Origin: Ignavibacteria bacterium
Lineage (GTDB): Bacteria > Bacteroidota > Ignavibacteria > Tepidaquicellales > Tepidaquicellaceae
Assembly (NCBI GenBank): GCA_016710985.1
Contig: JADJTX010000006.1
Coordinates: 161,790 to 225,789, forward strand
Length of the DNA stretch: 64,000 nt
Reading direction: 5' to 3'
Shown: positions 17,008 to 26,932 of the stretch, one piece after another
Layout of the letters: each line of letters begins with the position of its first letter
Position numbering within the stretch: position 1 is the stretch's first letter
Made by a program: the position numbers and the translations under genes
The notes under the pieces: generated by a model
What the model saw: the letters and a program-made list of their open reading frames with translations, nothing else
The model's database searches: none
What the model was told of the DNA's origin: nothing

Positions 17008-19867
17008 ATATCGACAGTCCAAACTCTAATGCCTGCTCTACAGTCATTGCCTCTCCTTCAGTCCAGTATTTTTCAAAATCCTCAATCGAAAGATTTGATT
17101 TAAGATCAGCTTTCATGTCTTCGATCCTTGTCAATTCACCTTCGATGATATTTTTATTTGAAGATTCCAGCAGCGAAATATATTTCGATGCCATCAGACA
17201 AGCTTCTTTGAATTTCTTCTGCTTTACAAAAATTGTTGCAAATCCCTCGAATCCTTTTGAAATGGTATATTTATCTCCGAGTTCATTTGAAATAATAATT
17301 GACTCCTTATACATTTTAACTGCTTTCTGATAATCATCCCTGTCATTTGCAATGCTGCCTAAAGTACTGATCGCTGTTACATAAACACGCCTGTCGCCAA
17401 TTTCCCTGATGATCTCAAGACTCTCTTCAAGCAGATGCACGGACTCATCAAAATCCTTCAGCATATATGCGATAGAACCTAAGTTATTAAGTGCTATTGA
17501 GATCCCCTGTCTGTCACCTAACTCTCTCCGGAGGATCAGACTCTCTTCAAGAGCAGCCTTCGCTTTTTCATAATTACCTGACAAATATTCCAGAGCTCCG
17601 ATATTTCCTATGCTTTTTGCAAGCTGCAAAGTATCATTGAGTTCACGGAATAAAGAAATGCTTTCTTCAATTTTGATCCGGGCTTCATCGTGATCACCAC
17701 GCTGCATCAGACCTAAGCCAAAGTTCTGTAAATTACGCGCTATGAATGGTTTGTTATTAATTTCAATAGAGATTGGCAGGCTTTTAGAGGTATATAATTT
17801 CAGATTTTCAAAATCGTTTTCAAATACTGCAATCGTACTGAGCGAAATGAGTGTTACAGCTTCACCTTCTCTATTATTAATTTGCCTGAAAATGTTAAGA
17901 CTGTCATTTAAATTTTGTTTTGCCTCTGCATACTTTCCCTGGTGAATTAAAAAGAATCCTGTCCAGTAGACTGCCTTTGCTTTCAATATCAGATCAACAT
18001 TTTCAGAACACTCCAGCCCTTTCCGTAGAAACTCAAGTCCTTCCGAAAAGTGGCTTCTTAGCTCCCAGAACTTTCCCAACACAACAGACATCTTAAGAGA
18101 GAATGCAGGATTAACATTCAGTGACCATCGTAAACTATTTCTTAAATTTTCGTTTTCGGCAGCGATTCTGATTATCCATTCACGCTGACCAATCCCTGTC
18201 AATCGCGTTTCAGAATCTTCAGCAAACTTATAGAAATAATCAAAGTGTTTCTCCTGTAATATGTTTCTTTCTTCCGGATCAAATAGCTTTTCTTCGCAAT
18301 ACTTTCTTATTGTCTCGAGCATTGTGTATCGCATATTGTATTTCGTTTCAGTTACTTTTACAAGTGATTTATCACTGAGATTTGTAATTAAATCCAGGAT
18401 ATCATATTCATCTATTATATCATCAGAGCAAACTTTTTCTGCCGCTTCGAGCGTCCATCCTCCGGAAAATATTGAAAGTCTCCGGGATAGTAACTTTTCT
18501 TTTTCAGACAACAGATCATAACTCCAGTCTATCAATGCCCTTAGTGTTTGCTGCCTTGGCAGCAGATTTCTTTTACCACCGGTCAGCAGGCTGAATCTGT
18601 CAGTAAGCCGGTCGAGAATTTTCTCAACAGGTAAAACCTTAACTCTTGCTGCTGCTAATTCAATTGCAAGAGGAATTCCGTCTAGCTGAAAACAAAGCTG
18701 TGCTACTGCCGGCGCATTTTCATTGGTTACCCTGAAGTCATGCTTCACTGCCAGTACCCTGTCAATAAATAACTTTACTGATTCATACTGAGATAAAGAT
18801 TCCGGTGAATGATTCAATTTTACATCCGGCATTGAAAGAGCTGATATCTGATATATGGTTTCTCCCAGAATGTGAAGGGATTCCCTGCTCGTAACAATGA
18901 TCTTGATCTTTGGACACTTCTGCAGTAAAACTTCCGCAACTCTTGCACACTCATTAATTAAATGTTCACAGTTATCCAATATCAGCAACAGCTCCTTCTC
19001 TCTGAGAAAATCAATTAATATATCTATAGTTTTTCTCTTCTCATCCACGGGTATTTTTAAAGATGTAGTGATCTCTCTTAATACATATGAAGGGTCAGAT
19101 AACTGAGCAAACTCAACAAACCAGACGCCGTTTGAAAACTCATCTATTAAATTATATGCTACATGAACTGAAAGTCTTGTTTTTCCTGTCCCTCCGAATC
19201 CTATCAGAGTAAGCAAACGCACGCGCGATAATATTTTTTTTATTTCATCAATTTCCTTCTCTTTGCCGATAAAGCTGTTAAGCTCAAAGGGAAGATTATT
19301 TTTTCTTTCATCAAGACTTTTAAGAGGTGGAAAATCGGAAGGAATTCCGTCAGCGAGTATCTGATAAACATGTTCTGACTGTACTATATCCTTTAACTTT
19401 CTTTTCCCGAAATCTTTAAAAGTTATTTTAGTATCGGGATTTTCATTTAAAGCATTATGAGCTTCCTGTGTTATCAGGATCTGTCCGCTGCCGGCAATTG
19501 ACATCAATCTCTGGACCCTGCTCAAAGTTATATAACCTTCATAATCTCCTTTAACGTAAACTGCCTCGCCTTTGTGTATTCCAATTCTGAAATTAATTAC
19601 ATTACTGTCTTTGATCTCACTGCTTAATTTCCTTTGTAAATCAATTGCAGCATTAACGGCATCTGATGTCCTGCTGAAACTTACACAAAATGTATCGGAT
19701 GTTTTTTTAAAAATAAAACCTTTGTGTGATTCTACTGATTCTTTCAGTATCAGATTATTTTTTTCAAGAACTGTCCTGTACATGTCCGGAAGCTCCTGAG
19801 CAAGCTTAGCGCTGCCATCGATGCCTGTGAAAAGAAATGTAACTGATCCTGTAGGAATTTCTGTCAT
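16997..19867 (-). CDS. Cyclase-like / STAND ATPase / TPR protein (paralogue 2, degenerate cyclase site)
   Basis: A 956-residue paralogue of the protein at 7675. The cyclase-like domain keeps Lys54, Asp58 and Asp108. The first metal-binding Asp is Gly15 (FTGIDGSAKL in place of FTDIEGST), the usual Gly before Asp58 is Ser57, and the transition-state Asn position is Ser116. This domain should not bind two metals and is probably inactive, perhaps a sensor or partner domain. The NB-ARC part is intact (Walker A GFGGTGKT, Walker B LLLILDNCEH, VTSRE). The winged-helix region RALIDWSYDLL and many TPR helices follow (repeats such as LGSIAYMLKDFDESVHLLEE). The C-terminal motif EGEAMTVEQA is present. It lies 56 bases after the paralogue at 19924 on the same strand and may be cotranscribed. 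Confidence 0.85.
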   Translation of the reverse strand: MTEIPTGSVTFLFTGIDGSAKLAQELPDMYRTVLEKNNLILKESVESHKGFIFKKTSDTFCVSFSRTSDAVNAAIDLQRKLSSEIKDSNVINFRIGIHKGEAVYVKGDYEGYITLSRVQRLMSIAGSGQILITQEAHNALNENPDTKITFKDFGKRKLKDIVQSEHVYQILADGIPSDFPPLKSLDERKNNLPFELNSFIGKEKEIDEIKKILSRVRLLTLIGFGGTGKTRLSVHVAYNLIDEFSNGVWFVEFAQLSDPSYVLREITTSLKIPVDEKRKTIDILIDFLREKELLLILDNCEHLINECARVAEVLLQKCPKIKIIVTSRESLHILGETIYQISALSMPDVKLNHSPESLSQYESVKLFIDRVLAVKHDFRVTNENAPAVAQLCFQLDGIPLAIELAAARVKVLPVEKILDRLTDRFSLLTGGKRNLLPRQQTLRALIDWSYDLLSEKEKLLSRRLSIFSGGWTLEAAEKVCSDDIIDEYDILDLITNLSDKSLVKVTETKYNMRYTMLETIRKYCEEKLFDPEERNILQEKHFDYFYKFAEDSETRLTGIGQREWIIRIAAENENLRNSLRWSLNVNPAFSLKMSVVLGKFWELRSHFSEGLEFLRKGLECSENVDLILKAKAVYWTGFFLIHQGKYAEAKQNLNDSLNIFRQINNREGEAVTLISLSTIAVFENDFENLKLYTSKSLPISIEINNKPFIARNLQNFGLGLMQRGDHDEARIKIEESISLFRELNDTLQLAKSIGNIGALEYLSGNYEKAKAALEESLILRRELGDRQGISIALNNLGSIAYMLKDFDESVHLLEESLEIIREIGDRRVYVTAISTLGSIANDRDDYQKAVKMYKESIIISNELGDKYTISKGFEGFATIFVKQKKFKEACLMASKYISLLESSNKNIIEGELTRIEDMKADLKSNLSIEDFEKYWTEGEAMTVEQALEFGLSIFKS

Positions 19868-19881
19868 TGATTCAATTTCAA

Positions 19882-19930
19882 TTACTCATTACTCATTACT
19901 CATTACTCATTACTCATTACTGATTACTCA
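19882..19930. repeat. Heptamer array (ACTCATT)n
   Basis: Six near-perfect ATTACTC heptamers fill the gap between two adjacent cyclase/STAND paralogues and touch the stop codon of the upstream gene (19924). Confidence 0.85.
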
Positions 19931-22782
19931 CTACTTGCCAGCGCCAGCTTAACTGCTTCATCAAATTTCATTTTCTTCCCTTCTTCAAATGCAGCTTCAA
20001 ACTTTTTTTCACCCAGCTTTTCCTTTAACAATGAAAATGTGCTGTTAAAAATTGACTCTGTTTCTTCGTCAAATTTTCCATCTGAACTTTTCCGTACTTC
20101 TTCTGCAGCGCCTATAAGAAGCGCAGACCTTGATTCATCAGATCCGCTTAAAGCTTCAGCAATGCCAAGAATGCATACGGATATTCCGTGTGAATCGGAC
20201 AGCTCAATTTTCAGCTTCAGGCTTTCCTTATGGTTATAAATTGAATAAGTTACATCACCAACTTTGAACAAATCAAATCCAAGCATGTTGAGTGAGTCCG
20301 ATAATCCTTTTTTATTTCCGATTTCAGTATTTAACCGGATGCTTTCTTCAAGATATTCCTGCGCTTTTTTGTGATGTCCCATTGAACTTAAAATTGAACC
20401 CAGGTTACCAACAGTGTAAGCTAGGTTTCTTCTGTCCTGAAGCTCTCTTTGAATAGCTAAACTCTCTTCGAAATAAATTCTTGATGTCTCATATTCATTC
20501 TTCATTCCGTAAAGAGAACCAATGTTAGTAAGGATCATACCTACACCTCTTGCATCACCAATTTCCCTGTAAACCTTTAAACATTCTTCAAATACAGATC
20601 TTGCTTTATCCGGTTCATTTAAATTTATCAGAGTGGATCCTAAATTCAATAATGAATCTGCCATGAGAGCCTTGTCACCCAGCTCACTAAATATTTTATA
20701 GCTTTGTTCAGTGTGCTCTTTTGATTTTTCATGCTCACCGGTAATATTATAAATCAGACCGAGATTGTTCAGTGAGACTGCTATTCCGGTTTTATTATTC
20801 AATTCTTTATTTATCAGAAAACTTTTTTCGTAAAAGGATTTAGCATTTTCATAATTTCCTGTAATCCATTCAAATGTTCCTGACCATTGAAGTAAGCCTG
20901 CTTTTTCCATTTCAGGAATATCTTCAGGTGAATTAAGAAACTCCTTAAGCCAGTTTTTTGCCTGTGAAATAAATCCGCGGACTTCCCAATATCTGCAAAT
21001 AAAAAGAACCAGCTGTATTCCTTTTAGTCTGTTCCCTCTTACTATTGAACTTACCAACGCTACCTGAAAATTTGAGGATTCATCATCAAGTCTGTTCATC
21101 CAATATTTTTGCTCAAACCCCGAAAGATTAATTTTTGCTGTCCCGGCAAATTCTACATAATATGTGAGATGTCTTTTCATTATCTCATCCAGTTCTGATA
21201 AATTATCAAGCTGTTCTTCACCATATTGTCTGATTGTTTCAAGCATACGGTATCTGTTACTCTGTTCGTTAAATATTACCAGAGATTTATCCACAAGGTT
21301 ACTTAAGATATCCAATATTTCATTTTGTTTTAATTCTTCACAGGAACAAACTTTCTCAGCAGCTTCAATTGTCCATCCTCCGGCAAAGACTGATAATCTG
21401 TTCCATAATATTTTTTCTTTAGCCGACAAAAGATCATGGCTCCAGTCAATGAGAGCCCTGAGAGTCTGCTGCCTTGGTAAAGCTGTCCTGTTGCCTGAAA
21501 TCAGTAAATTAAATCTGTCGTTTAATCTTTCGCTGATCTGTTCAACTGATAAAACCTTTACCCGTGCAGCAGCAAGTTCAATTGCGAGAGGAATACCGTC
21601 AAGTTTATGGCAGATCTCAGCAACATAAGGTGCAGTTAAAGTACTAACCTGAAAACCGGGTTTTATTGAAACTGCTTTTTCAATAAAAAATCTGACTGAT
21701 TCATATTGAGTTAGTTTTTCAAATGTCGTATCCGGATTCAAATCCGGCAGCTCAAGTGAAGTTACATAATACATCAGCTCACCTCTGCATCTCAATGCTT
21801 CTCTGCTTGTTGCCATGATTTTTAATTTCGGACACTTACTTATCAGAGTTTCCGCCAGCAATGAACATGAATCAATAATGTGTTCGCAGTTATCCAGAAG
21901 AATTAATAATTCTTTTTCTTTAAGAAAATCTGTAATTGTGTTTAACAATTCAGTTTCCGGATTTTCTTTCACACCGATCACCTGAGCCACAGTCTGCAGT
22001 AATAGTTTTTCATCTTTCAGCGGAGCCAGATCAACAAACCAGACACCGTTTGCAAAATCATCAATGACTTCTGCAGCTGCCTGCAGACACAATCGTGTTT
22101 TACCCGTTCCTCCGGGTCCAGCTAAAGTAAGTAAATGAGTTTCAGATAATAATTTTTTTACTTCCTCGATTTCCTTTTCTCTGCCAATGAAATTTGTTAG
22201 CTGAACAGGCAGATTGTTCGGCCTCGCATCGAGAGTTTTTAACGGGGGGAATTCAGATGGCAGATCCGGTGAAATTATCTGGAATATCCGCATGGGCTGA
22301 ATGAGATCTTTTAATCTTCTCTCACCAAGATCACGGAAGGAAATATTGTTTTGAGTTGTATCTCTGATAATATCAAAACAATCAGTAGAAACAAGTATCT
22401 GACCACCGTATGCTGCTGACATTACACGGTGTGTCCGTGCAAGAGTTATGTATCCTATATATCTTTTTCCGCTCCATTCAGCTTTTCCTGTATGAATTCC
22501 GATTCTGACTTTTATTGAGATGCCGTTGAAATTCTCAGTCAATAGTCTTTTCTGTATTTCATATGCTGATCTTACTGCGTCTTTAGGATTCCCAAAAGCT
22601 GTGCAAAATGCATCGCCTACAATTTCAAATATAAAACCATTGTGGCTTTTGATTATTTCATTAAGAATTGAGTGATGCTTTTCAAGCTCGGTCTGAATTA
22701 TATCGGGGAACTGCTGCGCCAGCTTTGTACTGCTTTCTATGTCGGTAAAGAGAAATGTTACTGTCCCGTCAGGAATATTCAT
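19924..22782 (-). CDS. Cyclase-like / STAND ATPase / TPR protein (paralogue 3, Glu/Arg selector pair)
   Basis: A 952-residue paralogue. Both metal Asp residues are present (Asp14 in FTDIESST, Asp57 in EIVGDAFC). The residues that choose the base differ from paralogues 1 and 2: Glu53 replaces Lys and Arg107 (KRYIGY) replaces Asp. The transition-state Asn position is Ala115, while Arg119 is kept. In cyclases Glu at the first position is a guanylate cyclase feature, so GTP binding is a reasonable guess. The ATPase has Walker A GPGGTGKT, Walker B LLILLDNCEH and ATSRE. A winged helix and well-formed TPRs follow (LGSTLINLNEPDKARSVFEE, LGSILSSMGHHKKAQEYLEE), with a C-terminal EGKKMKFDEA motif. Confidence 0.86.
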   Translation of the reverse strand: MNIPDGTVTFLFTDIESSTKLAQQFPDIIQTELEKHHSILNEIIKSHNGFIFEIVGDAFCTAFGNPKDAVRSAYEIQKRLLTENFNGISIKVRIGIHTGKAEWSGKRYIGYITLARTHRVMSAAYGGQILVSTDCFDIIRDTTQNNISFRDLGERRLKDLIQPMRIFQIISPDLPSEFPPLKTLDARPNNLPVQLTNFIGREKEIEEVKKLLSETHLLTLAGPGGTGKTRLCLQAAAEVIDDFANGVWFVDLAPLKDEKLLLQTVAQVIGVKENPETELLNTITDFLKEKELLILLDNCEHIIDSCSLLAETLISKCPKLKIMATSREALRCRGELMYYVTSLELPDLNPDTTFEKLTQYESVRFFIEKAVSIKPGFQVSTLTAPYVAEICHKLDGIPLAIELAAARVKVLSVEQISERLNDRFNLLISGNRTALPRQQTLRALIDWSHDLLSAKEKILWNRLSVFAGGWTIEAAEKVCSCEELKQNEILDILSNLVDKSLVIFNEQSNRYRMLETIRQYGEEQLDNLSELDEIMKRHLTYYVEFAGTAKINLSGFEQKYWMNRLDDESSNFQVALVSSIVRGNRLKGIQLVLFICRYWEVRGFISQAKNWLKEFLNSPEDIPEMEKAGLLQWSGTFEWITGNYENAKSFYEKSFLINKELNNKTGIAVSLNNLGLIYNITGEHEKSKEHTEQSYKIFSELGDKALMADSLLNLGSTLINLNEPDKARSVFEECLKVYREIGDARGVGMILTNIGSLYGMKNEYETSRIYFEESLAIQRELQDRRNLAYTVGNLGSILSSMGHHKKAQEYLEESIRLNTEIGNKKGLSDSLNMLGFDLFKVGDVTYSIYNHKESLKLKIELSDSHGISVCILGIAEALSGSDESRSALLIGAAEEVRKSSDGKFDEETESIFNSTFSLLKEKLGEKKFEAAFEEGKKMKFDEAVKLALASSE

Positions 22783-22873
22783 TCAATTAAAAATTAGGAA
22801 TTAGGATTTAAGAATTGCAAATTACTAATTTTAAACTGAACATTGAACAGTCTAAATTGCACATTGAACATTG

Positions 22874-23308
22874 TTAAAGATTCATCCTTGAGATCACATC
22901 GTCATTTAATTTTTCTTCGGTCAGTTCGAAACCAAGACTTTTGTATAATTTAATGGCTATGTCATTGTCCGGTTTATGAATTATATCAACACTTTCAACA
23001 CCGCTTTCTTTCAATTGTGAAAGCAGTAGCTCCAGTGCTTTCCTTCCGCAGCCTTTTCCCTGATGCTTTTCATCAATATTAAATCTGTTTATGTAATACA
23101 TACCGTCATCAGGATCCTTAGCATACATAATAAATCCTATCATTTTGTCATCACTATAAATTCCTCTCGGCTCCATTTCTTTATGCGCATAGGCAAGCGC
23201 AAGCCCGTTCTCATTCGAAGCTACAAATCTCTCCTGATCTGCTCTCACTTTCAGACGAATACAATCTCTCCAGTTGTCTTCATTTATTTTTCTTAAAGAA
23301 ATGTTCAT
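22874..23308 (-). CDS. GNAT acetyltransferase, BltD/SpeG-like
   Basis: A 144-residue single-domain GNAT enzyme. The acetyl-CoA-binding motif is EKHQGKGCGRKALELLLSQL (about 80-100), preceded by a beta strand NRFNIDE and followed by DIAIKLYKSLGFEL. The N-terminal RKINEDNWRDCIRLKVRADQ and GIYSDDKMIGFIMY resemble polyamine acetyltransferases of the BltD/PaiA type. Substrate is not proven. It is close to the GNAT at 26355 and is the first of six GNAT genes within 10 kb. Confidence 0.8.
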   Translation of the reverse strand: MNISLRKINEDNWRDCIRLKVRADQERFVASNENGLALAYAHKEMEPRGIYSDDKMIGFIMYAKDPDDGMYYINRFNIDEKHQGKGCGRKALELLLSQLKESGVESVDIIHKPDNDIAIKLYKSLGFELTEEKLNDDVISRMNL

Positions 23309-23455
23309 AAGTTAATAAGTTTATAAGTTCATAAGTTTGTAAGGTTGTAAGGTTTTAAAGTTAGAATAGTTATTATTCTTTATTTATTGTTCATTGTTCA
23401 TTATTAATTATTAATTTATTAATTTATTAATTGTTCATTGCTCATTGCTCATTGC
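23309..23455. repeat. Mixed short tandem arrays before the GNAT gene
   Basis: From the GNAT start at 23308 upward the sequence runs through ATAAGTTTATAAGTTCATAAGT, then AAGGTTGTAAGGTT, ATTATTAATTATTAATTTATT and finally TTCATTGCTCATTGCTCATT. The last heptamers enter the 3' end of the ABC-F gene and encode its tail VVAMSNEQ. Confidence 0.75.
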
Positions 23456-25029
23456 AACTACATTCGTCGCGACATTCTCAACAAACATTTTATCATGCTC
23501 TGTGAAAAGCATTGTAGGTCCGGATTCAAGAATAACTACTTCAAGCTGCTCTCTGCTCATTACATCAAGATAATTCAGCGGTTCATCCCATATCAATAAA
23601 TTTCCGGGTTCAATAAATGATTTACACAATTCAACTTTTTTCAGCTCGCCTTTACTGAATGTTTCAAGCGGTCTTTCAAACAATTCTCCCCATGCTCCCA
23701 TTACACCAAGTATATTCCTGAATCTCGTTTCATCAATGTTATTCTCTTTTAAATGATCTCTGAGAAATCCGCTATCCCATTCCGGATTCTGATTTGAATA
23801 TGAAATTTTTAAAAACCCCGGAATGTGAATAAAACCGTCATTGAGTTTTAGTTTCTTTTTAATTGCATTTATTAAGCTTGTCTTTCCGCAGCCGTTATCA
23901 CCAATGAGCGCTGTCCTGTCTCCTTTATAAACATCAAATGAAAAATTATCAAAGATCGTTTTTCCTTCAAAATTCAGTGATGCATTCACGACTGACAATA
24001 ATTTTTCTTTAGAGTTCTTTATTGTAGCGATCTTCAGCTTTCTTTCATCTTCAGTATTTTTCAGTAAAGTTTTCTTCTCATCTAATTTTTTATTTATTCT
24101 CATTTCTATCTGTAATGCTCTTTTCATAAGCTTTGCTGATTTATGCCCAATATATCCTTTATCCGTCTCTTCGTTCGTCGCTCCTATTTTTTCATATTCT
24201 TTGACATTTGACCATTGCCTTCTTTTCTTAGCCGAGATTTCAAGCGACTTAACTTCTCTCCGCAGATTTTCATTCTTCCTTCTTTCAAACTCCTCCTCTA
24301 TTTCCATGTTGTATTTCCATTGAGAATAATTTCCATTGTTGATCCTTACGTCACTTTTATTAATTGAAAGAATGTGATCAACACAGGTATCAATAAAATT
24401 CCTGTCATGCGAAACTAAAATGAATCCCTTTCTCTTCGAAAGATATTCTCCAAGAATAATTCTCCCTTTCATGTCAAGATGATCCGTTGGTTCATCAATC
24501 AGAGGAAAAGAATTGTTCTTCAGAAACAAAGATATTATCAAAGCTCTTGTCTTTTCACCCCGCTTAATGTTTTGAAATCTCTCCTTAGAAGATCACTGCT
24601 CATTCCCATTTCGGAAAATTCCTTTTCTATCTTCGCATCTATTTCATATCCGGATGCTGCCTGAAAATTTTCCAGTATGTCCCCGTACTCTTTCAAACTC
24701 TGCTCATCACCGGTTTTGCTTAACTCATTCATCTGCCTTTCCCAAATACTGTACGGAGCAATATTCTCTTTGATCACATTGAAGGTTGTCTGTTCACTTT
24801 GTTCCGGAATATATGGAAAGTAAAAAGTTTTGATGTCAGCTGTTACCTCACCTTTGACCGGAGTCATCTTTCTGTTTATCAAATTCAGCAACGTACTCTT
24901 CCCGCGTCCGTTTCTTCCAATCAATCCAAGCCGCCAGCTTGTATCAATGTCAAGAGTCAGATTATCAAATATTATATCCTCAGAATCTCTGTAATAAAAT
25001 GTTACGGAATTAAAATTAATTGAACTCAT
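23435..25029 (-). pseudogene. ABC-F family ATPase, Lsa/Vga-like, with one frameshift
   Basis: Two overlapping frames (24538-25029 and 23435-24541) together encode one ABC-F protein of about 530 residues: two ATPase domains, no membrane part. The first half has RLGLIGRNGRGKSTLLNL (Walker A). The second frame has LIDEPTDHLDMKGR (Walker B), FILVSHDRNFID, a basic inter-domain linker, a second Walker A ALIGDNGCGKTSL, signature FSKGELKK and LLIWDEPLNYLDVM. The IDTSWRLGLIGRNGRGKST and EPTDHLDM features resemble Lsa/Vga antibiotic-resistance ABC-F proteins, which free ribosomes of drugs. The break lies at the CCCC at 24558-24561. One more base there would restore TLSGGEKTRALIIS, so the frameshift is inside the signature motif. 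It could be a sequencing error, a true mutation or programmed. Confidence 0.8.
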
Positions 25030-25137
25030 ATATTAGTTCGTTAAGTTCGTTAAGTTCGTTGAGTTAGTTGAGTTAGTTGAGTTAGTTGAGTTAGTTGAGT
25101 TAGTAAATTCGTAACTCGTAACTCGTAACTCGTAATT
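25030..25137. repeat. Nonamer array GTTAGTTGA / GTTAAGTTC plus octamer AACTCGTA
   Basis: About eight 9-base units (TTCGTTAAG, then TTAGTTGAG) run from the ABC-F start codon. Three copies of GTAACTC then end at the stop codon of rsgA (25136). The array fills the whole gap. Confidence 0.85.
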
Positions 25138-26194
25138 ATTTTTTTTTCTTCTTCCATTTCCTTTTTTCAGCCAGCTGAGCTTTGAGATTGCTTCTGTTCT
25201 CAAAATGTTTGATCTCTCTTTGCAGCTTCAGATAATTATGATATCTTTCTTCATCAAATTCCCCGTCTTCAATTGCTTTCTTAATGGCGCATCCGGGTTC
25301 CGTTTCATGTTTGCAGTCAGTAAACTTGCACATGCCAATGTATTTTTCTATATCCTGAAATGTTTCGCTTAGTCCTTCGCTGCCTTCCCATAGCCTGACT
25401 TGTCTCATTCCCGGTGTATCAATTATTGATCCCCCGCCCGGCAGCATGATCAATTCACGGTGTGATGTCGTATGTCTTCCTCTGTCTTTGTACTGGGCAA
25501 TGTCACTTACATCCATTACATCTTCACCGCACAGACAATTTATCAGTGTTGATTTGCCTACACCTGACGAACCGACAAACGCAACCGTCTTATTGCCTTC
25601 AAAATATTTCTTCAATTCTTCGATACCGGATTTTTTAATTGCGCTTAAGGCAAGTATCTGTGTATTTAAAGCAATCGTCTTAACTTCAGATATTCTTTCA
25701 TTAACATTCTCACACAGATCAGTCTTTGTGAGAATTATTACAGGGGTTACTTTATTCTCAAGTGCAAGAGTGAGATACCTTTCGATTCTTCTTATGTTCA
25801 TTTCCATGTTCAGCGAACTCATAATGAAAATGTAATCAATGTTTGCTGCAAGTATCTGTTCATTTGTTTCTCCGTCTTCATCATTGAAAGCTTCCTTTCT
25901 TGAAAACTTACTCTTTCTCACCAGCACAAATTCAATTATGGCTTTTTTCTCTCCGGGTATTTTTTTTATTACTACCCAGTCTCCTACAGCAGGGTAACTA
26001 CCGGTTTCTTCATTCTTAAAATGAAACTTCCCGGATAGTTCAGCTGTAAGCTCGCCGGAATCAGTATACAGCGTATAATTACTTTTATTCTCTATTGCAA
26101 CTCTTCCGGCTGTATAACCTTCTTTTGAAAATTGTTCAAACTGCTTTTCAAAAAATTCGTCCCAGCCGTATTGCTTTAAGTTTGTTAAGTTCAT
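25136..26194 (-). CDS. rsgA: Ribosome biogenesis GTPase RsgA
   Basis: A 352-residue circularly permuted GTPase that checks 30S maturation. In order: an N-terminal OB fold (RVAIENKSNYTLYTDSGE), then G4 LTKTDLCEN before G1 GSSGVGKSTLINCL, G2/G3 around TTSHRE and IDTPGMR, and the C-terminal zinc site with Cys, Cys, His and Cys in CKFTDCKHETEPGC. The tail is very Lys-rich. The start ATG and the first six residues (NLTNLK) are written in the 9-base repeat array, whose unit is a multiple of three, so the reading frame runs open up through the array. Its place between ABC-F and GNAT genes may be chance or may add to a ribosome-protection theme. Confidence 0.93.
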   Translation of the reverse strand: MNLTNLKQYGWDEFFEKQFEQFSKEGYTAGRVAIENKSNYTLYTDSGELTAELSGKFHFKNEETGSYPAVGDWVVIKKIPGEKKAIIEFVLVRKSKFSRKEAFNDEDGETNEQILAANIDYIFIMSSLNMEMNIRRIERYLTLALENKVTPVIILTKTDLCENVNERISEVKTIALNTQILALSAIKKSGIEELKKYFEGNKTVAFVGSSGVGKSTLINCLCGEDVMDVSDIAQYKDRGRHTTSHRELIMLPGGGSIIDTPGMRQVRLWEGSEGLSETFQDIEKYIGMCKFTDCKHETEPGCAIKKAIEDGEFDEERYHNYLKLQREIKHFENRSNLKAQLAEKRKWKKKKK

Positions 26195-26297
26195 TAAGTT
26201 TGCTAAGTTTGTTAAGTTTGTTAAGTTTGTTGAGTTTGTTAAGTTTGTTGAGTTTGTTAAGTTTGTTGAGTCTGTTGAGTTTGTTAAGTTAGTTAAA
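26182..26297. repeat. Nonamer array AAGTTTGTT/GAGTTTGTT
   Basis: About twelve 9-base units lie upstream of rsgA and overlap its first codons. On the minus strand the units read in frame as (N-L/S-T)n. A spurious Leu/Ser frame on the plus strand is only the complement of this array. Confidence 0.87.
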
Positions 26298-26354
26298 TTA
26301 CAGATTCACATCTTCATGGCTTTCTTTGAATCAATACAATTCAAATTCAGTTCA

Positions 26355-26801
26355 TCACAGTTTAAGACAATAAACCAATTCACCTTCCTCAATCCTACCA
26401 GTATCAATGAATCCAAGAGATTCATAAAGTATTTTTGCACCTTCATTTGCCGGAACAAAGCTGACAAAAACTTCTTCCTGTTCATAATTATTCTTTATAT
26501 GTTCTATAAGCTTTATCATAGCTTCTTTCCCATAGCCTTTCCCCTGATACTTTTCATCTATCATTAATCTGATGATCCAGATCGTTCCGTCACCTTCATT
26601 GACATCATCTTCTCCGTACATCAGAAATCCAACCATTTCCTCATCACTGTAAACAGCAGTGGGTTTCCAGCTTGAATAAAACTTAGACTGTGCAATCGAA
26701 AAAACATTCAGCGCAACAAACTCCTCCTGCCCGTTCTTCACTTTGAGCTTTACCGATTCGCGGTAGTTATCTTTTGTTATGTCTCTTAATTCTATTTTCA
26801 T
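26355..26801 (-). CDS. GNAT acetyltransferase, BltD-like
   Basis: A 148-residue GNAT enzyme. Motif A is DEKYQGKGYGKEAMIKLIEH, preceded by IIRLMI and followed by NEGAKILYESLGF. YSDEEMVGFLMYGED is close to diamine/spermidine acetyltransferases such as BltD. It and the 144-residue GNAT at 22874 are paralogues. Polyamine acetylation is inferred from family likeness only. Confidence 0.82.
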   Translation of the reverse strand: MKIELRDITKDNYRESVKLKVKNGQEEFVALNVFSIAQSKFYSSWKPTAVYSDEEMVGFLMYGEDDVNEGDGTIWIIRLMIDEKYQGKGYGKEAMIKLIEHIKNNYEQEEVFVSFVPANEGAKILYESLGFIDTGRIEEGELVYCLKL

Positions 26802-26809
26802 TTTTGATT

Positions 26810-26932
26810 ACTTACTAATTACTAATTACTAATTACTAATTACTAATTACTAATACATTTACTAAATTTATATTTTTAAAACTCCTCATTACTCATTACT
26901 CATTGTTCATTGTTCATTGTTCATTGCAAGCT
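26810..26932. repeat. Heptamer arrays (ACTAATT)n and (ACTCATT/GTTCATT)n
   Basis: About seven ACTAATT units (26816-26852) and then six CTCATT or TTCATT heptamers (26885-26932) lie between two GNAT genes. The second group enters the downstream gene and encodes its last residues AMNNEQ. Confidence 0.82.

Noticed and set aside
26095..26292. Leu/Ser-repeat protein on the plus strand
   Set aside because: It is the complement of the 9-base repeat array and the 5' end of rsgA, with no other support.
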